This document shows positions 34,186-47,400 of a stretch of DNA of 64,000 nt, piece by piece. The DNA is from Brachionus manjavacas (taxonomy: Eukaryota > Rotifera > Eurotatoria > Ploima > Brachionidae). Positions within the stretch are counted from its first letter, which is position 1, and each line of letters begins with the position of its first letter. Both the position numbers and the translations under genes were made by a program. The notes below the pieces were generated by a model. That model was not told where the DNA came from and ran no database searches. It was given only the letters and a program-made list of their open reading frames with translations. Location of the stretch: assembly GCA_019054805.1 (NCBI GenBank), contig JAHQIY010000002.1, forward strand, positions 9,672,001-9,736,000. The letters are read 5' to 3'.

Positions 34186-34400
34186 CATTTTCTGTGAAAT
34201 ATTATTTATTTATTTAAACAAATTCTAATTTTAGAGAAAATATTTTAAGGAGAAACATTGCTATTCTAAAGTTATATTGTAATTAACATTAAACTAGTTA
34301 TATATTTAAAATTGCTAAAAATGGTGTAAGACTGTTAAAGGAGAGCGTCTACTGTCGCTACTACTCGGGATAAAAACCCGACAGCATTCACTCCTACTAC
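34186..34400 (+). other. LINE copy C, 3' UTR and tail
   Basis: Follows the ORF2 stop. It contains GTAAGACTGTTAAAGGAGAG and a CGGGATAAAAACCCG hairpin, and ends in ACTCCTACTACTCCTAC-type simple repeats, the likely LINE 3' tail. Copy A has one more uniform trinucleotide tract here. Confidence 0.6.
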
Positions 34401-34501
34401 TCCTACAACTAGGTAATGAATTTCTTGGTTATTTTCTCTTTGAAGTTTTGATAATTTCTCTCTAATTCTTGTCAAATGGTTATAAAAAGACGCAACTGAT
34501 C

Positions 34502-34520
34502 CTCATCATTTGATGATGAG
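34502..34520. repeat. Fold-back centre: short palindrome joining LINE copies C and D
   Basis: CTCATCAT and ATGATGAG, 8-bp perfect arms around TTG. To its left is LINE C with its flank (ending GATC), to its right LINE D in opposite orientation starting at the LINE tail. The match to the left flank at position 88 ends here. Confidence 0.8.
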
Positions 34521-34731
34521 TAGGAGTGAATGCTGTCGGGTTTTTATCCCGAGTAGTAGCGACAGTAGACGCTCTCCTTTAACAGTCTTACACCATTTTT
34601 AGCAATTTTAAATATATAACTAGTTTAATGTTAATTACAATATAACTTTAGAATAGCAATGTTTCTCCTTAAAATATTTTCTCTAAAATTAGAATTTGTT
34701 TAAATAAATAAATAATATTTCACAGAAAATG
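34521..34731 (-). other. LINE copy D, 3' UTR
   Basis: Third copy of the LINE 3' UTR, starting at TAGGAGTGAATGCTG directly after the fold-back palindrome. It matches 195-404 and the complement of 34186-34396. Confidence 0.6.
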
Positions 34732-35488
34732 TTAAAGCATATCAATTCGGTTTTTGAATAAGTTCGTGTTAGTGATGCTTCTTGTACCCGAATCGAGTGT
34801 GTTCCAGTAACCAGCTGTTCGATTGGTAAAAAAGTGATGCCGAACCCCATAAAGCTCTATGGGGTTCGGCATCACTGATGATGATGAATCTTATGTAACT
34901 GGATTAGGTCACCACGTCTCCGTCTTTCTTCGAGTGTCGTTCACCCAAGAGCTTCTCTTCTTTCTACATACCGCTTTGAATTTAACTCAGGAACCAGTTT
35001 TGAGAATTTCCTCTGAACACGTTCAAGAATATCGATATCTCCTCGTCGATACGGATTCCAAGCGTTACATGCAAATTCTAGATGTGGCCTAATGAAAGAC
35101 TTAAATAACCGATTAATAAGATTTTTTGAGAAGTAGGTAAATGTATTTTTAATTCTGCTTGCTACCATCGTTGCCCTTGCGGCTGCTCTTCTAGATTGCT
35201 CCCCTGACTTGTGATCACTAGTGATAATGATTCCCAAATCTCTCTCTTTGGTTGATTTAGCATGAGATTTACCCTCCATTTTATAATCATGGTGATGATT
35301 GTTTGCTCCAAAATGCATAACTACACACTTGTATAAGTTGAAGTCCATTTTCCAAAATCAAATTATCAAGGTCCTTTTGAATCACTGCATGCCCTTCAGC
35401 AGATAGAACGGTGTTCATGAGCTTTGTGTCATCTGCATAAAGCTTACAGAATGATTTACAGAGATCTAGTAAATTATAGACATAGATA
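34732..35488 (-). pseudogene. CR1-like LINE ORF2 C-terminal fragment (copy D)
   Basis: Stop at 34732-34734. It carries the FKNRIDML end, the hairpin, the RPHLEFACNAWNPY and DLGIIIT regions and the YADDTKL box. It is cut at 35488 just upstream of YADD, where AGACATAGAT joins the AT-rich satellite. It shares the frame break after LDNLILEN with the other copies. Confidence 0.85.
34834..34875. repeat. 42-nt hairpin in LINE ORF2 (copy D)
   Basis: Same 17-bp perfect arms as copy C, with loop AAAGCTCT. Confidence 0.85.
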
Positions 35489-38400
35489 TCATAAAAAGAA
35501 ATAATTTTGCTAAATAAAAGATGATTTTTGCTCAAAAAAAGATGATTTTTGCTTGAAAAAAAATCATTTTTGCTTGAAAATAATAATATTTCCTTTAAAA
35601 AAGATCATTTTTTCTCAAAAATAATAATTTTTGCAAAATAAAAAGTCATTTTTGCTTGAAAATATTAATATTTGCTTTAAAAAAGATCATTTTTTCTCAA
35701 AAAAAATAATTTTAGCAAAAAAAAAGATTAATTTTTCTTAAAAAGAAATAATTTTGCTAAATAAAAGAAAAAATTTTGCTAAATAAAAGATCATTTCTTC
35801 TCAAAAAAAGATGATTTTTGCAAAAAAAAAGATCTTTTCTTCTGAAAAAGAAATAATTTTGCTAAAAAAAAGATGATTTTTGCAAAATAAAAGATGATTT
35901 CTTCTCAAAAATAATAATTTTTGCTTGAAAAAAAATCATTTTTGCTTGAAAATAATAATATTTGCTTTAAAAAAGATCATTTTTTATCAAAATAAAATAA
36001 TTTTAGCAAAAAAAAAGATTAATTTATCATAAAAAGAAATAATTTTGCTAAAAAAAGATTAATTTTTCTTAAAAAGAAATAATTTTGCTAAATAAAAAAA
36101 AAAATTTTGCTTTAAAAAAAATCATTTTTGCTTGAAAATAATAATATTTGCTTTAAAAAAGATCATTTTTTATCAAAATAAAATAATTTTAGCAAAAAAA
36201 AAGATTAATTTATCATAAAAAGAAATAATTTTGCTAAATAAAAGAAAAAATTTTGCTAAATAAAAGATGATTTTTGCTCAAAAAAAGATGATTTTTGCTT
36301 GAAAAAAAATCATTTTTGCTTGAAAATATTAATATTTGCTTTAAAAAAGATCATTTTTTCTCAAAAAAAATAATTTTAGCCAAAAAAAAGATTAAATTCT
36401 CTTAAAAAGAAATAATTTTGCTCAAAAAAAGATGATTTTTGCTTGAAAAAAAATCATTTTTGCTTGAAAATAATAATATTTGCTTTAAAAAAGATCATTT
36501 TTTCTCAAAAAAAATAATTTTAGCCAAAAAAAAGATTAATTTCTCTTAAAAAGAAATAATTTTGCTAAAAAAAAGATGATTTTTGCAAAATAAAAGATGA
36601 TTTCTTCTCAAAAATAATAATTTTTGCTTGAAAAAAAATCATTTTTGCTTGAAAATAATAATATTTGCTTTAAAAAAGATCATTTTTTATCAAAAATAAT
36701 AATTTTTGCAAAATAAAAAGTCATTTTTGCTTGAAAATATTAATATTTGCTTTAAAAAAGATCATTTTTTCTCAAAAAAAATAATTTTAGCCAAAAAAAA
36801 GATTAATTTCTCTTAAAAAGAAATAATTTTGCTAAAAAAAAGATGATTTTTGCAAAATAAAAGATGATTTCTTCTCAAAAATAATAATTTTTGCTTGAAA
36901 ATAATAATATTTGCTTTAAAAAAGATCATTTTTTATCAAAATAAAATAATTTTAGCAAAAAAAAAGATAAATTTATCATAAAAAGAAATAATTTTGCTAA
37001 ATAAAAGAAAAAATTTTGCTAAATAAAAGATGATTTTTGCTCAAAAAAAGATGATTTTTGCTTGAAAAAAAATCATTTTTGCTTGAAAATATTAATATTT
37101 GCTTTAAAAAAGATCATTTTTTCTCAAAAATAATAATTTTTTGCAAAATAAAAAGTCATTTTTGCTTGAAAATATTAATATTTGCTTTAAAAAAGATCAT
37201 TTTTTCTCAAAAAAAATAATTTTAGCCAAAAAAAAGATTAATTTCTCTTAAAAAGAAATAATTTTGCAAAAAAAAAGATGATTTTTGCTAAATAAAAGAT
37301 GATTTCTTCTCAAAAATAATAATTTTTGCTTGAAAAAAAATCATTTTTGCTTGAAAATAATAATATTTGCTTTAAAAAAGATCATTTTTTATCAAAATAA
37401 AATAATTTTAGCAAAAAAAAAGATTAATTTTTCTTAAAAAGAAATAATTTTGCTAAATAAAAGAAAAAATTTTGCAAAATAAAAGATGATTTCTTCTCAA
37501 AAATAATAATTTTTGCTTGAAAAAAAATCATTTTTGCTTGAAAATAATAATATTTGCTTTAAAAAAGATCATTTTTTCTCAAAAATAATAATTTTTGCAA
37601 AATAAAAAGTCATTTTTGCTTAAAAATATTAATATTTGCTTTAAAAAAGATCATTTTTTCTCAAAAAAAATAATTTTAGCCAAAAAAGATTAATTTCTCT
37701 TACAAAGAAATAATTTTGCACAAAAAAAGATGATTTTTGCTAAATAAAAGATGATTTCTTCTCAAAAATAATAATTTTTGCTTGAAAAAAATCATTTTTG
37801 CTTGTAAGTAATAATATTTACCTTAAAAAAGATCATTGTTTTCAAAAAAAATAATTTTAGCAAATAAAAGATTAATTTTTTTAAAAAGAAATATTTTTGC
37901 TAAATTAAAAAAAAAATTTTGCTCAAAAAATGATGATTTTTGCTTGAAAATAATAATATTTGCTTTAAAAAAGATCATTTTTTATCAAAAATAATAATTT
38001 TTGCAAAATAAAAAGTCATTTTTGCTTGAAAATATTAATATTTACTTTAAAAAAGATCATTTTTCTTAAAAAGAAATAATTTTGCTAAATAAAAGAAAAA
38101 ATTTTGCTAAATAAAAGATGATTTCTTCTCAAAAATGATAATTTAAAAAGAATAATAATTTTGCAAAAAAAAAGATCTTTTCTTCTGAAAAAGAAATAAT
38201 TTTGCAAAAAAAGATGATTTTTGCTAAAAAAAAGATGATTTTTGCTAAAAAAAAGATGATTTCTTCTCAAAAATAATAATTTTTGCAAAATAAAAAGTCA
38301 TTTTTGCTTGAAAATATTAATATTTGCTTTAAAAAAGATCATTTTTGCTTGTAAATAATAATTTTTACTTTAAAAAAGATCATTTTTTATCAAAATAAAA

Positions 38401-41400
38401 TAATTTTAGCAAAAAAAATTAATTTATCATAAAAAGAAATAATTTTGCTAAATAAAAGATGATTTTTGCTCAAAAAAGATGATTTTTGCTTGAAAAAATC
38501 ATTTTTGCTTGTAAAAACTAATATTTGCTTATAAAAAGATCATTTTTTATCAAAATAAAATAATTTTAGCAAAAAAAAAGATTAATTTTTCTTAAAAAGA
38601 AATAATTTTCCTAAATAAAAGATGATTTTTGCTTGAAAATATTAATATTTGCTTTAAAAGAAATAATTCTGTTAAAAAAGATCATTTTTTCTCAAAAAAA
38701 ATAATTTTAGCCAAAAAAAAGATTAATTACTCTTAAAAAGAAATAATTTTGCTATAAAAAAGATGATTTTTGCAAAATAAAAGATGATTTCTTCTCAAAA
38801 ATAATAATTTTTGCTTGAAAAAATCATTTTTGCTTGTAAGTAATAATATTTACCTTAAAAAAGATCATTGTTTTCAAAAAAAATAATTTTAGCAAATAAA
38901 AGATTAATTTTTTTTAAAAAGAAATATTTTTGCTAAATAAAAAAAAAAATTTTGCACAAAAAAAGATGATTTTTGCTTGAAAAAAATAATTTTAGCAAAA
39001 AAAAAGATTAATTTTTCTTAAAAAGAAATAATTTTGCTAAAAAAAAGATGATTTTTGCAAAATAAAAGATGATTTCTTCTCAAAAATAATAATTTTTGCT
39101 TGAAAAAAAATCATTTTTGCTTGAAAATAATAATATTTGCTTTAAAAAAGATCATTTTTTCTCAAAAATAATAATTTTTGCAAAATAAAAAGTCATTTTT
39201 GCTTAAAAATATTAATATTTGCTTTAAAAAAGATCATTTTTTCTCAAAAAAAATAATTTTTGCTTGAAAAAAAATCATTTTTGCTTGAAAATAATAATAT
39301 TTGCTTTAAAAAAGATCATTTTTTCTCAAAAATAATAATTTTTGCAAAATAAAAAGTCATTTTTGCTTAAAAATATTAATATTTGCTTTAAAAAAGATCA
39401 TTTTTTCTCAAAAAAAATAATTTTAGCCAAAAAAAAGATTAATTTCTCTTAAAAAGAAATAATTTTGCAAAAAAAAAGATGATTTTTGCTAAATAAAAGA
39501 TGATTTCTTCTCAAAAATAATAATTTTTGCTTGAAAAAAAATCATTTTTGCTTGTAAGTAATAATATTTACCTTAAAAAAGATCATTGTTTTCAAAAAAT
39601 AATTTTAGCAAATAAAAGATTAATTTTTCTTAAAAAGAAATATTTTTGCTAAATTAAAAAAAAAATTTTGCTCAAAAAATGATGATTTTTGCTTGAAAAT
39701 AATAATATTTGCTTTAAAAAAGATCATTTTTTATCAAAAATAATAATTTTTGCAAAATAAAAAGTCATTTTTGCTTGAAAATATTAATATTTACTTTAAA
39801 AAAGATCATTTTTCTTAAAAAGAAATAATTTTGCTAAATAAAAGAAAAAATTTTGCTAAATAAAAGATGATTTCTTCTCAAAAATGATAATTTAAAAAGA
39901 ATAATAATTTTGCAAAAAAAGATCTTTTCTTCTGAAAAGAAATAATTTTGCAAAAAAAGATGATTTTTGCTAAAAAAAAGATGATTTTTGCTAAAAAAAA
40001 GATGATTTCTTCTCAAAAATAATAATTTTTGCAAAATAAAAAGTCATTTTTGCTTGAAAATATTAATATTTGCTTTAAAAAAGATCATTTTTGCTTGTAA
40101 ATAATAATATTTACTTTAAAAAAGATCATTTTTTATCAAAATAAAATAATTTTAGCAAAAAAAAAATTAATTTATCATAAAAAGAAATAATTTTGCTAAA
40201 TAAAAGATGATTTTTGCTCAAAAAAAGATGATTTTTGCTTGAAAAAAAATCATTTTTGCTTGTAAAAACTAATATTTGCTTATAAAAAGATCATTTTTTA
40301 TCAAAATAAAATAATTTTAGCAAAAAAAAAGATTAATTTTTCTTAAAAAGAAATAATTTTGCTAAATAAAAGATGATTTTTTGCTTGAAAATATTAATAT
40401 TTGCTTTAAAAGAAATAATTCTGTTAAAAAGATCATTTTTTCTCAAAAAAAATAATTTTAGCCAAAAAAAAGATTAATTTCTCTTAAAAAGAAATAATTT
40501 TGCTATAAAAAAGATGATTTTTGCAAAATAAAAGATGATTTCTTCTCAAAAATAATAATTTTTGCTTGAAAAAAAATCATTTTTGCTTGTAAGTAATAAT
40601 ATTTACCTTAAAAAAGATCATTGTTTTCAAAAAAAATAATTTTAGCAAATAAAAGATTAATTTTTTTTAAAAAGAAATATTTTTGCTAAATAAAAAAAAA
40701 AATTTTGCACAAAAAAAGATGATTTTTGCTTGAAAAAAATAATTTTAGCAAATAAAAGATAATTTCTTCTTAAAAAGAAATAATTTTGCTAAAAAAAAGA
40801 TGATTTTTGCAAAATAAAAGATGATTTCTTCTCAAAAATAATAATTTTTGCTTGAAAAAAAATCATTTTTGCTTGTAAATAATAATATTTACTTTAAAAA
40901 AGATCATTTTTTTTAAAAAAAATAATTTTAGCAAAAAAAAAGATTAATTTTTCTTAAAAAGAAATAATTTTGCTAAAAAAAGATTAATTTTTCTTAAAAA
41001 GAAATAATTTTGCTAAATAAAAAAAAAATTTTGCTAAATAAAAGATGATTTCTTCTCAAAAAAGATGATTTTTGCAAAAAAAGATCTTTTCTTCTGAAAA
41101 AGAAATTATTTTGCTAAAAAAAAGATGATTTTTGCAAAATAAAAGATGATTTCTTCTCAAAAATAATAATTTTTGCTTGAAAAAAGATCATTTTTGCTTG
41201 TAAGTAATAATATTTACCTTAAAAAAGATCATTGTTTTCAAAAAAAATAATTTTAGCAAATAAAAGATTAATTTTTCTTAAAAAGAAATAATTTTGCTAA
41301 ATAAAAAAAAAAATTTTGCTAAATAAAAGATGATTTCTTCTCAAAAAAAGATGATTTTTGCAAAAAAAAAGATCTTTTCTTCTGAAAAAGAAATTATTTT

Positions 41401-44400
41401 GCTAAAAAAAAGATGATTTTTGCAAAATAAAAGATGATTTCTTCTCAAAAATAATAATTTTTGCTTGAAAAAAGATCATTTTTGCTTTAAAATAATAATA
41501 TTTGCTTTAAAAAAGATCATTTTTTATCAAAAAAAATAATTTTAGCAAATTAAAGATTAATTTTTCTTAAAAAGAAATAATTTTGCTAAATAAAAAAAAA
41601 AATTTTGCTAAATAAAAGATGATTTCTTCTCAAAAAAAGATGATTTTTGCAAAAAAAAAGATTAATTTTTCTTAAAAAGAAATAATTTTGCTAAAAAAAA
41701 GATGATTTTTGCAAAATAAAAGATGATTTCTTCTCAAAAATAATAATTTTTGCTTGAAAAAAAATCATTTTTGCTTGTAAATAATAATATTTACTTTAAA
41801 AAAGATCATTTTTTTTAAAAAAAATAATTTTAGCAAAAAAAAAGATTAATTTTTCTTAAAAAGAAATAATTTTGCTAAAAAAAGATTAATTTTTCTTAAA
41901 AAGAAATAATTTTGCTAAATAAAAAAAAAAATTTTGCTAAATAAAAGATGATTTCTTCTCAAAAAAAGATGATTTTTGCAAAAAAAAAGATCTTTTCTTC
42001 TGAAAAAGAAATTATTTTGCTAAAAAAAAGATGATTTTTGCAAAATAAAAGATGATTTCTTCTCAAAAATAATAATTTTTGCTTGAAAAAAGATCATTTT
42101 TGCTTTAAAATAATAATATTTGCTTTAAAAAAGATCATTTTTTATCAAAATAAAATAATTTTAGCAAAAAAAAAGATAAATTTATCATAAAAAGAAATAA
42201 TTTTGCTAAATAAAAGAAAAAATTTTGCTAAATAAAAGATGATTTTTGCTCAAAAAAAGATGATTTTTGCTTTAAAAAAAAGTCATTTTTGCTTGAAAAT
42301 ATTAATATTTGCTTTAAAAAAGATCATTTTTTATCAAAATAAAATAATTTTAGCAAAAAAAAAGATTAATTTATCATAAAAAGAAATAATTTTAGCCAAA
42401 AAAAAGATTAATTTCTCTTAAAAAAAAATAATTTTGCTAAAAAAAAGATGATTTTTGCAAAATAAAAGATGATTTCATCTCAAAAATAATAATTTTTGCT
42501 TGAAAAAAAATCATTTTTGCTTGAAAATAATAATATTTGCTTTAAAAAAGATCATTTTTTATCAAAATAAAATAATTTTAGCAAAAAAAAAGATAAATTT
42601 ATCATAAAAAGAAATAATTTTGCTAAATAAAAGAAAAAATTTTGCTAAATAAAAGATGATTTTTGCTCAAAAAAAGATGATTTTTGCTTGAAAAATAATA
42701 ATTTTTGCAAAATAAAAAGTCATTTTTGCTTGAAAATATTAATATTTGCTTTAAAAAAGATCATTTTTTCTCAAAAAAAATAATTTTAGCCAAAAAAAAG
42801 ATTAATTTCTCTTAAAAAGAAATAATTTTGAAAAAAAAAAGATGATTTTTGCTAAATAAAAGATGATTTCTTCTCAAAAATAATAATTTTTGCTTGAAAA
42901 AAAATCATTTTTGCTTGTAAGTAATAATATTTACCTTAAAAAAGATCATTGTTTTCAAAAAAAATAATTTTAGCAAATAAAAGATTAATTTTTTTTAAAA
43001 AGAAATATTTTTGCTAAATTAAAAAAAAAATTTTGCTCAAAAAATGATGATTTTTGCTTGAAAATAATAATATTTGCTTTAAAAAAGATCATTTTTTATC
43101 AAAAATAATAATTTTTGCAAAATAAAAAGTCATTTTTGCTTGTAAATAATAATATTTACTCTAAAAAAGATCATTTTTTTTAAAAAAAATAATTTTAGCA
43201 AAAAAAAGATTAATTTATCATAAAAAGAAATAATTTTGCTAAATAAAAGATGATTTTTGCTCAAAAAAAGATGATTTTTGCTTGAAAAAAAATCATTTTT
43301 GCTTGTAAAAACTAATATTTGCTTTTAAAAAGATCATTTTTTATCAAAAAAAATAATTTTAGCAAAAAAAAAGATTAATTTTTCCTAAAAAGAAATAATT
43401 TTGCTAAATAAAAGAAAAAATTTTGCTAAATTAAAGATGATTTCTTCTCAAAAATGATAATTTAAAAAGAATAATAATTTTGCAAAAAAAAAGATCTTTT
43501 CTTCTGAAAAAGAAATAATTTTGCAAAAAAAAGATGATTTTTGCTAAAAAAAGATGATTTTTGCTAAAAAAGATGATTTCTTCTCAAAAATAATAATTTT
43601 TGCAAAATAAAAAGTCATTTTTGCTTGAAAATATTAATATTTGCTTTAAAAAAGATCATTTTTGCTTGTAAATAATAATTTTTACTTTAAAAAAGATCAT
43701 TTTTTTTAAAAAAAATAATTTTAGCAAAAAAAATTAATTTATCATAAAAAGAAATAATTTTGCTAAATAAAAGATGATTTTTGCTCAAAAAAGATGATTT
43801 TTGCTTGAAAAAAAATCATTTTTGCTTGTAAAAACTAATATTTGCTTATAAAAAGATCATTTTTTATCAAAATAAAATAATTTTAGCAAAAAAAAAGATT
43901 AATTTTTCTTAAAAAGAAATAATTTTGCTAAATAAAAGAAAAAATTTTGCTAAATAAAAGATGATTTCTTCTCAAAAATGATAATTTAAAAAGAATAATA
44001 ATTTTGCAAAAAAAAAGATCTTTTCTTCTGAAAAAGAAATAATTTTGCAAAAAAAAAGATGATTTTTGCTAAAAAAAAGATGATTTTTGCTAAAAAAAAG
44101 ATGATTTTTGCTAAAAAAAAGATGATTTCTTCTCAAAAATAATAATTTTTGCAAAATAAAAAGTCATTTTTGCTTGAAAATATTAATATTTGCTTTAAAA
44201 AAGATCATTTTTGCTTGTAAATAATAATATTTACTTTAAAAAAGATCATTTTTTTTAAAAAAAATAATTTTAGCAAAAAAAAAATTAATTTATCATAAAA
44301 AGAAATAATTTTGCTAAATAAAAGATGATTTTTGCTCAAAAAAAGATGATTTTTGCTTGAAAAAAAAATCATTTTTGCTTGTAAAAACTAATATTTGCTT

Positions 44401-47400
44401 ATAAAAAGATCATTTTTTATCAAAATAAAATAATTTTAGCAAAAAAAAAGATTAATTTTTCTTAAAAAGAAATAATTTTCCTAAATAAAAGATGATTTTT
44501 GCTTGAAAATATTAATATTTGCTTTAAAAGAAATAATTCTGTTAAAAAAAAGATCATTTTTTCTCAAAAAAAATAATTTTAGCCAAAAAAAAGATTAATT
44601 TCTCTTAAAAAGAAATAATTTTGCTATAAAAAAGATGATTTTTGCAAAATAAAAGATGATTTCTTCTCAAAAATAATAATTTTTGCTTGAAAAAAAATCA
44701 TTTTTGCTTGTAAATAATAATATTTACTTTAAAAAAGATCATTGTTTTCAAAAAAAATAATTTTAGCAAATAAAAGATTAATTTTTTTTAAAAAGAAATA
44801 TTTTTGCTAAATAAAAAAAAAAATTTTGCACAAAAAAAGATGATTTTTGCTTGAAAAAAATAATTTTAGCAAAAAAAAAGATTAATTTTTCTTAAAAAGA
44901 AATAATTTTGCTAAAAAAAAGATGATTTTTGCCAAAAAAAAGATGATTTTTGCAAAATAAAAGATGATTTCTTCTCAAAAATAATAATTTTTGCTTGAAA
45001 AAAATCATTTTTGCTTGTAAATAATAATATTTACTTTAAAAAAGATCATTTTTTTTAAAAAAAATAATTTTAGCAAAAAAAAAGATTAATTTTTCTTAAA
45101 AAGAAATAATTTTGCTAAAAAAAGATTAATTTTTCTTAAAAAGAAATAATTTTGCTAAATAAAAAAAAAAATTTTGCTAAATAAAAGATGATTTCTTCTC
45201 AAAAAAAGATGATTTTTGCAAAAAAAAAGATCTTTTCTTCTGAAAAAGAAATAATTTTGCAAAAAAAAAGATGATTTTTGATAAATAAAAGATGATTTCT
45301 TCTCAAAAATAATAATTTTTGCTTGAAAAAAGATCATTTTTGCTTTAAAATAATAATATTTGCTTTAAAAAAGATCATTTTTTATCAAAATAAAATAATT
45401 TTAGCAAAAAAAAAAATTAATTTTTCTTAAAAAGAAATAATTTTGCTAAATAAAAGAAAAAATTTTGCTAAATAAAAGATGATTTTTGCTCAAAAAAAGA
45501 TGATTTTTGCTTTAAAAACAATCATTTTTGCTTGAAAATAATAATATTTGCTTTAAAAAAGATCATTTTTTATCAAAATAAAATAATTTTAGCAAAAAAA
45601 AAGATTAATTTTTCTTAAAAAGAAATAATTTTGCTAAATAAAAGAAAAAATTTTGCTAAATAAAAGATGATTTTTGCTAAAAAAAGATTATTTTTGCTTG
45701 AAAAAAAATCATTTTTGCTTGAAAATAATAATATTTCCTATAAAAAAGATCATTTTTTCTCAAAAATAATAATTTTTGCAAAATAAAAAGTCATTTTTGC
45801 TTGAAAATATTAATATTTGCTTTAAAAAAGATCATTTTTTCTCAAAAAAAATAATTTTAGCCAAAAAAAAGATTTATTTCTCTTAAAAAGAAATAATTTT
45901 GCAAAAAAAAAGATGATTTTTGCTAAATAAAAGATGATTTCTTCTCAAAAATAATAATTTTTGCTTGAAAAAAAATCATTTTTGCTTGTAAGTAATAATA
46001 TTTACCTTAAAAAAGATCATTGTTTTCAAAAAAAATAATTTTAGCAAATAAAAGATTAATTTATCATAAAAAGAAATAATTTTGCTAAATTAAAAAAAAA
46101 ATTTTGCTCAAAAAATGATGATTTTTGCTTGAAAATAATAATATTTGCTTTAAAAAAGATCATTTTTTTTAAAAAAAATAATTTTAGCAAAAAAAAGATT
46201 AATTTATCATAAAAAGAAATAATTTTGCTAAATAAAAGATGATTTCTTCTCAAAAATGATAATTTAAAAAGAATAATAATTTTGCAAAAAAAAAGATCTT
46301 TTCTTCTGAAAAAGAAATAATTTTGCAAAAAAAAAGATGATTTTTGCTAAAAAAAGATGATTTTTGCTAAAAAAAGATGATTTCTTCTCAAAAATAATAA
46401 TTTTTTGCAAAATAAAAAGTCATTTTTGCTTGAAAATATTAATATTTGCTTTAAAAAAGATCATTTTTGCTTGTAAATAATAATATTTACTTTAAAAAAG
46501 ATCATTTTTTAAAAAAAATAATTTTAGCAAAAAAAAAATTAATTTATCATAAAAAGAAATAATTTTGCTAAATAAAAGATGATTTTTGCTCAAAAAAAGA
46601 TGATTTTTGCTTGAAAAAAAATCATTTTTGCTTGTAAAAACTAATATTTGCTTATAAAAAGATCATTTTTTATCAAAATAAAATAATTTTAGCAAATAAA
46701 AGATTAATTTTTCTTAAAAAGAAATAATTTTCCTAAATAAAAGAAAAAATTTTGCTAAAAAAAAGATGATTTCTTCTCAAAAATAATAATTTTTGCAAAA
46801 AAAAAGATCTTTTCTTTTGAAAAAGAAATAATTTTGCAAAAAAAAAGATGATTTTTGCTAAAAAAAATAATAATTTTTGCAAAATAAAAAGTCATTTTTG
46901 CTTGAAAATATTAATATATGCTTTAAAAAAGATCATTTTTTCTCAAAAAAAATAATTTTGGCAAATAAAAAGATAAATTTTTCTTAAAAAGAAATAATTT
47001 TGCTAAAAAAAAGATGATTTTTGCTTGAAAATATTAATATTTGCTTTAAAAGAAATAATTATGTTAAAAAAAAGATCATTTTTTCTCAAAAAAAATAATT
47101 TTAGCCAAAAAAAAGTTAATTTCTCTTAAAAAGAAATAATTTTGCTAAAAAAAAGATGATTTTTGCAAAATAAAAGATGATTTCTTCTCAAAAATAATAA
47201 TTTTTGCTTGAAAAAAAATCATTTTTGCTTGTAAGTAATAATATTTGCCTTAAAAAAGATCATTGTTTTCAAAAAAAATAATTTTAGCAAATAAAAGATT
47301 AATTTTTTTTAAAAAGAAATATTTTTGCTAAATAAAAAAAAAAATTTTGCTCAAAAAAAGATGATTTTTGCTTGAAAATATTAATATTTTCTTTAAAAAA

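Larger units (their letters stand above)
19271..34501 (-). repeat. Right arm of the ~15.5 kb inverted repeat (palindrome 2)
   Basis: Reverse complement of 88-15745. Its inner end begins abruptly inside hAT at 19271, fused to the LINE reverse transcriptase. Its outer end is at about 34501, where the match to position 88 stops and a short fold-back begins. Differences from the left arm: ~500 bp less 47-bp array, 208 bp more AT satellite (27.0-27.3 kb), and a ~150-bp deletion near 25.37 kb. Confidence 0.9.
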
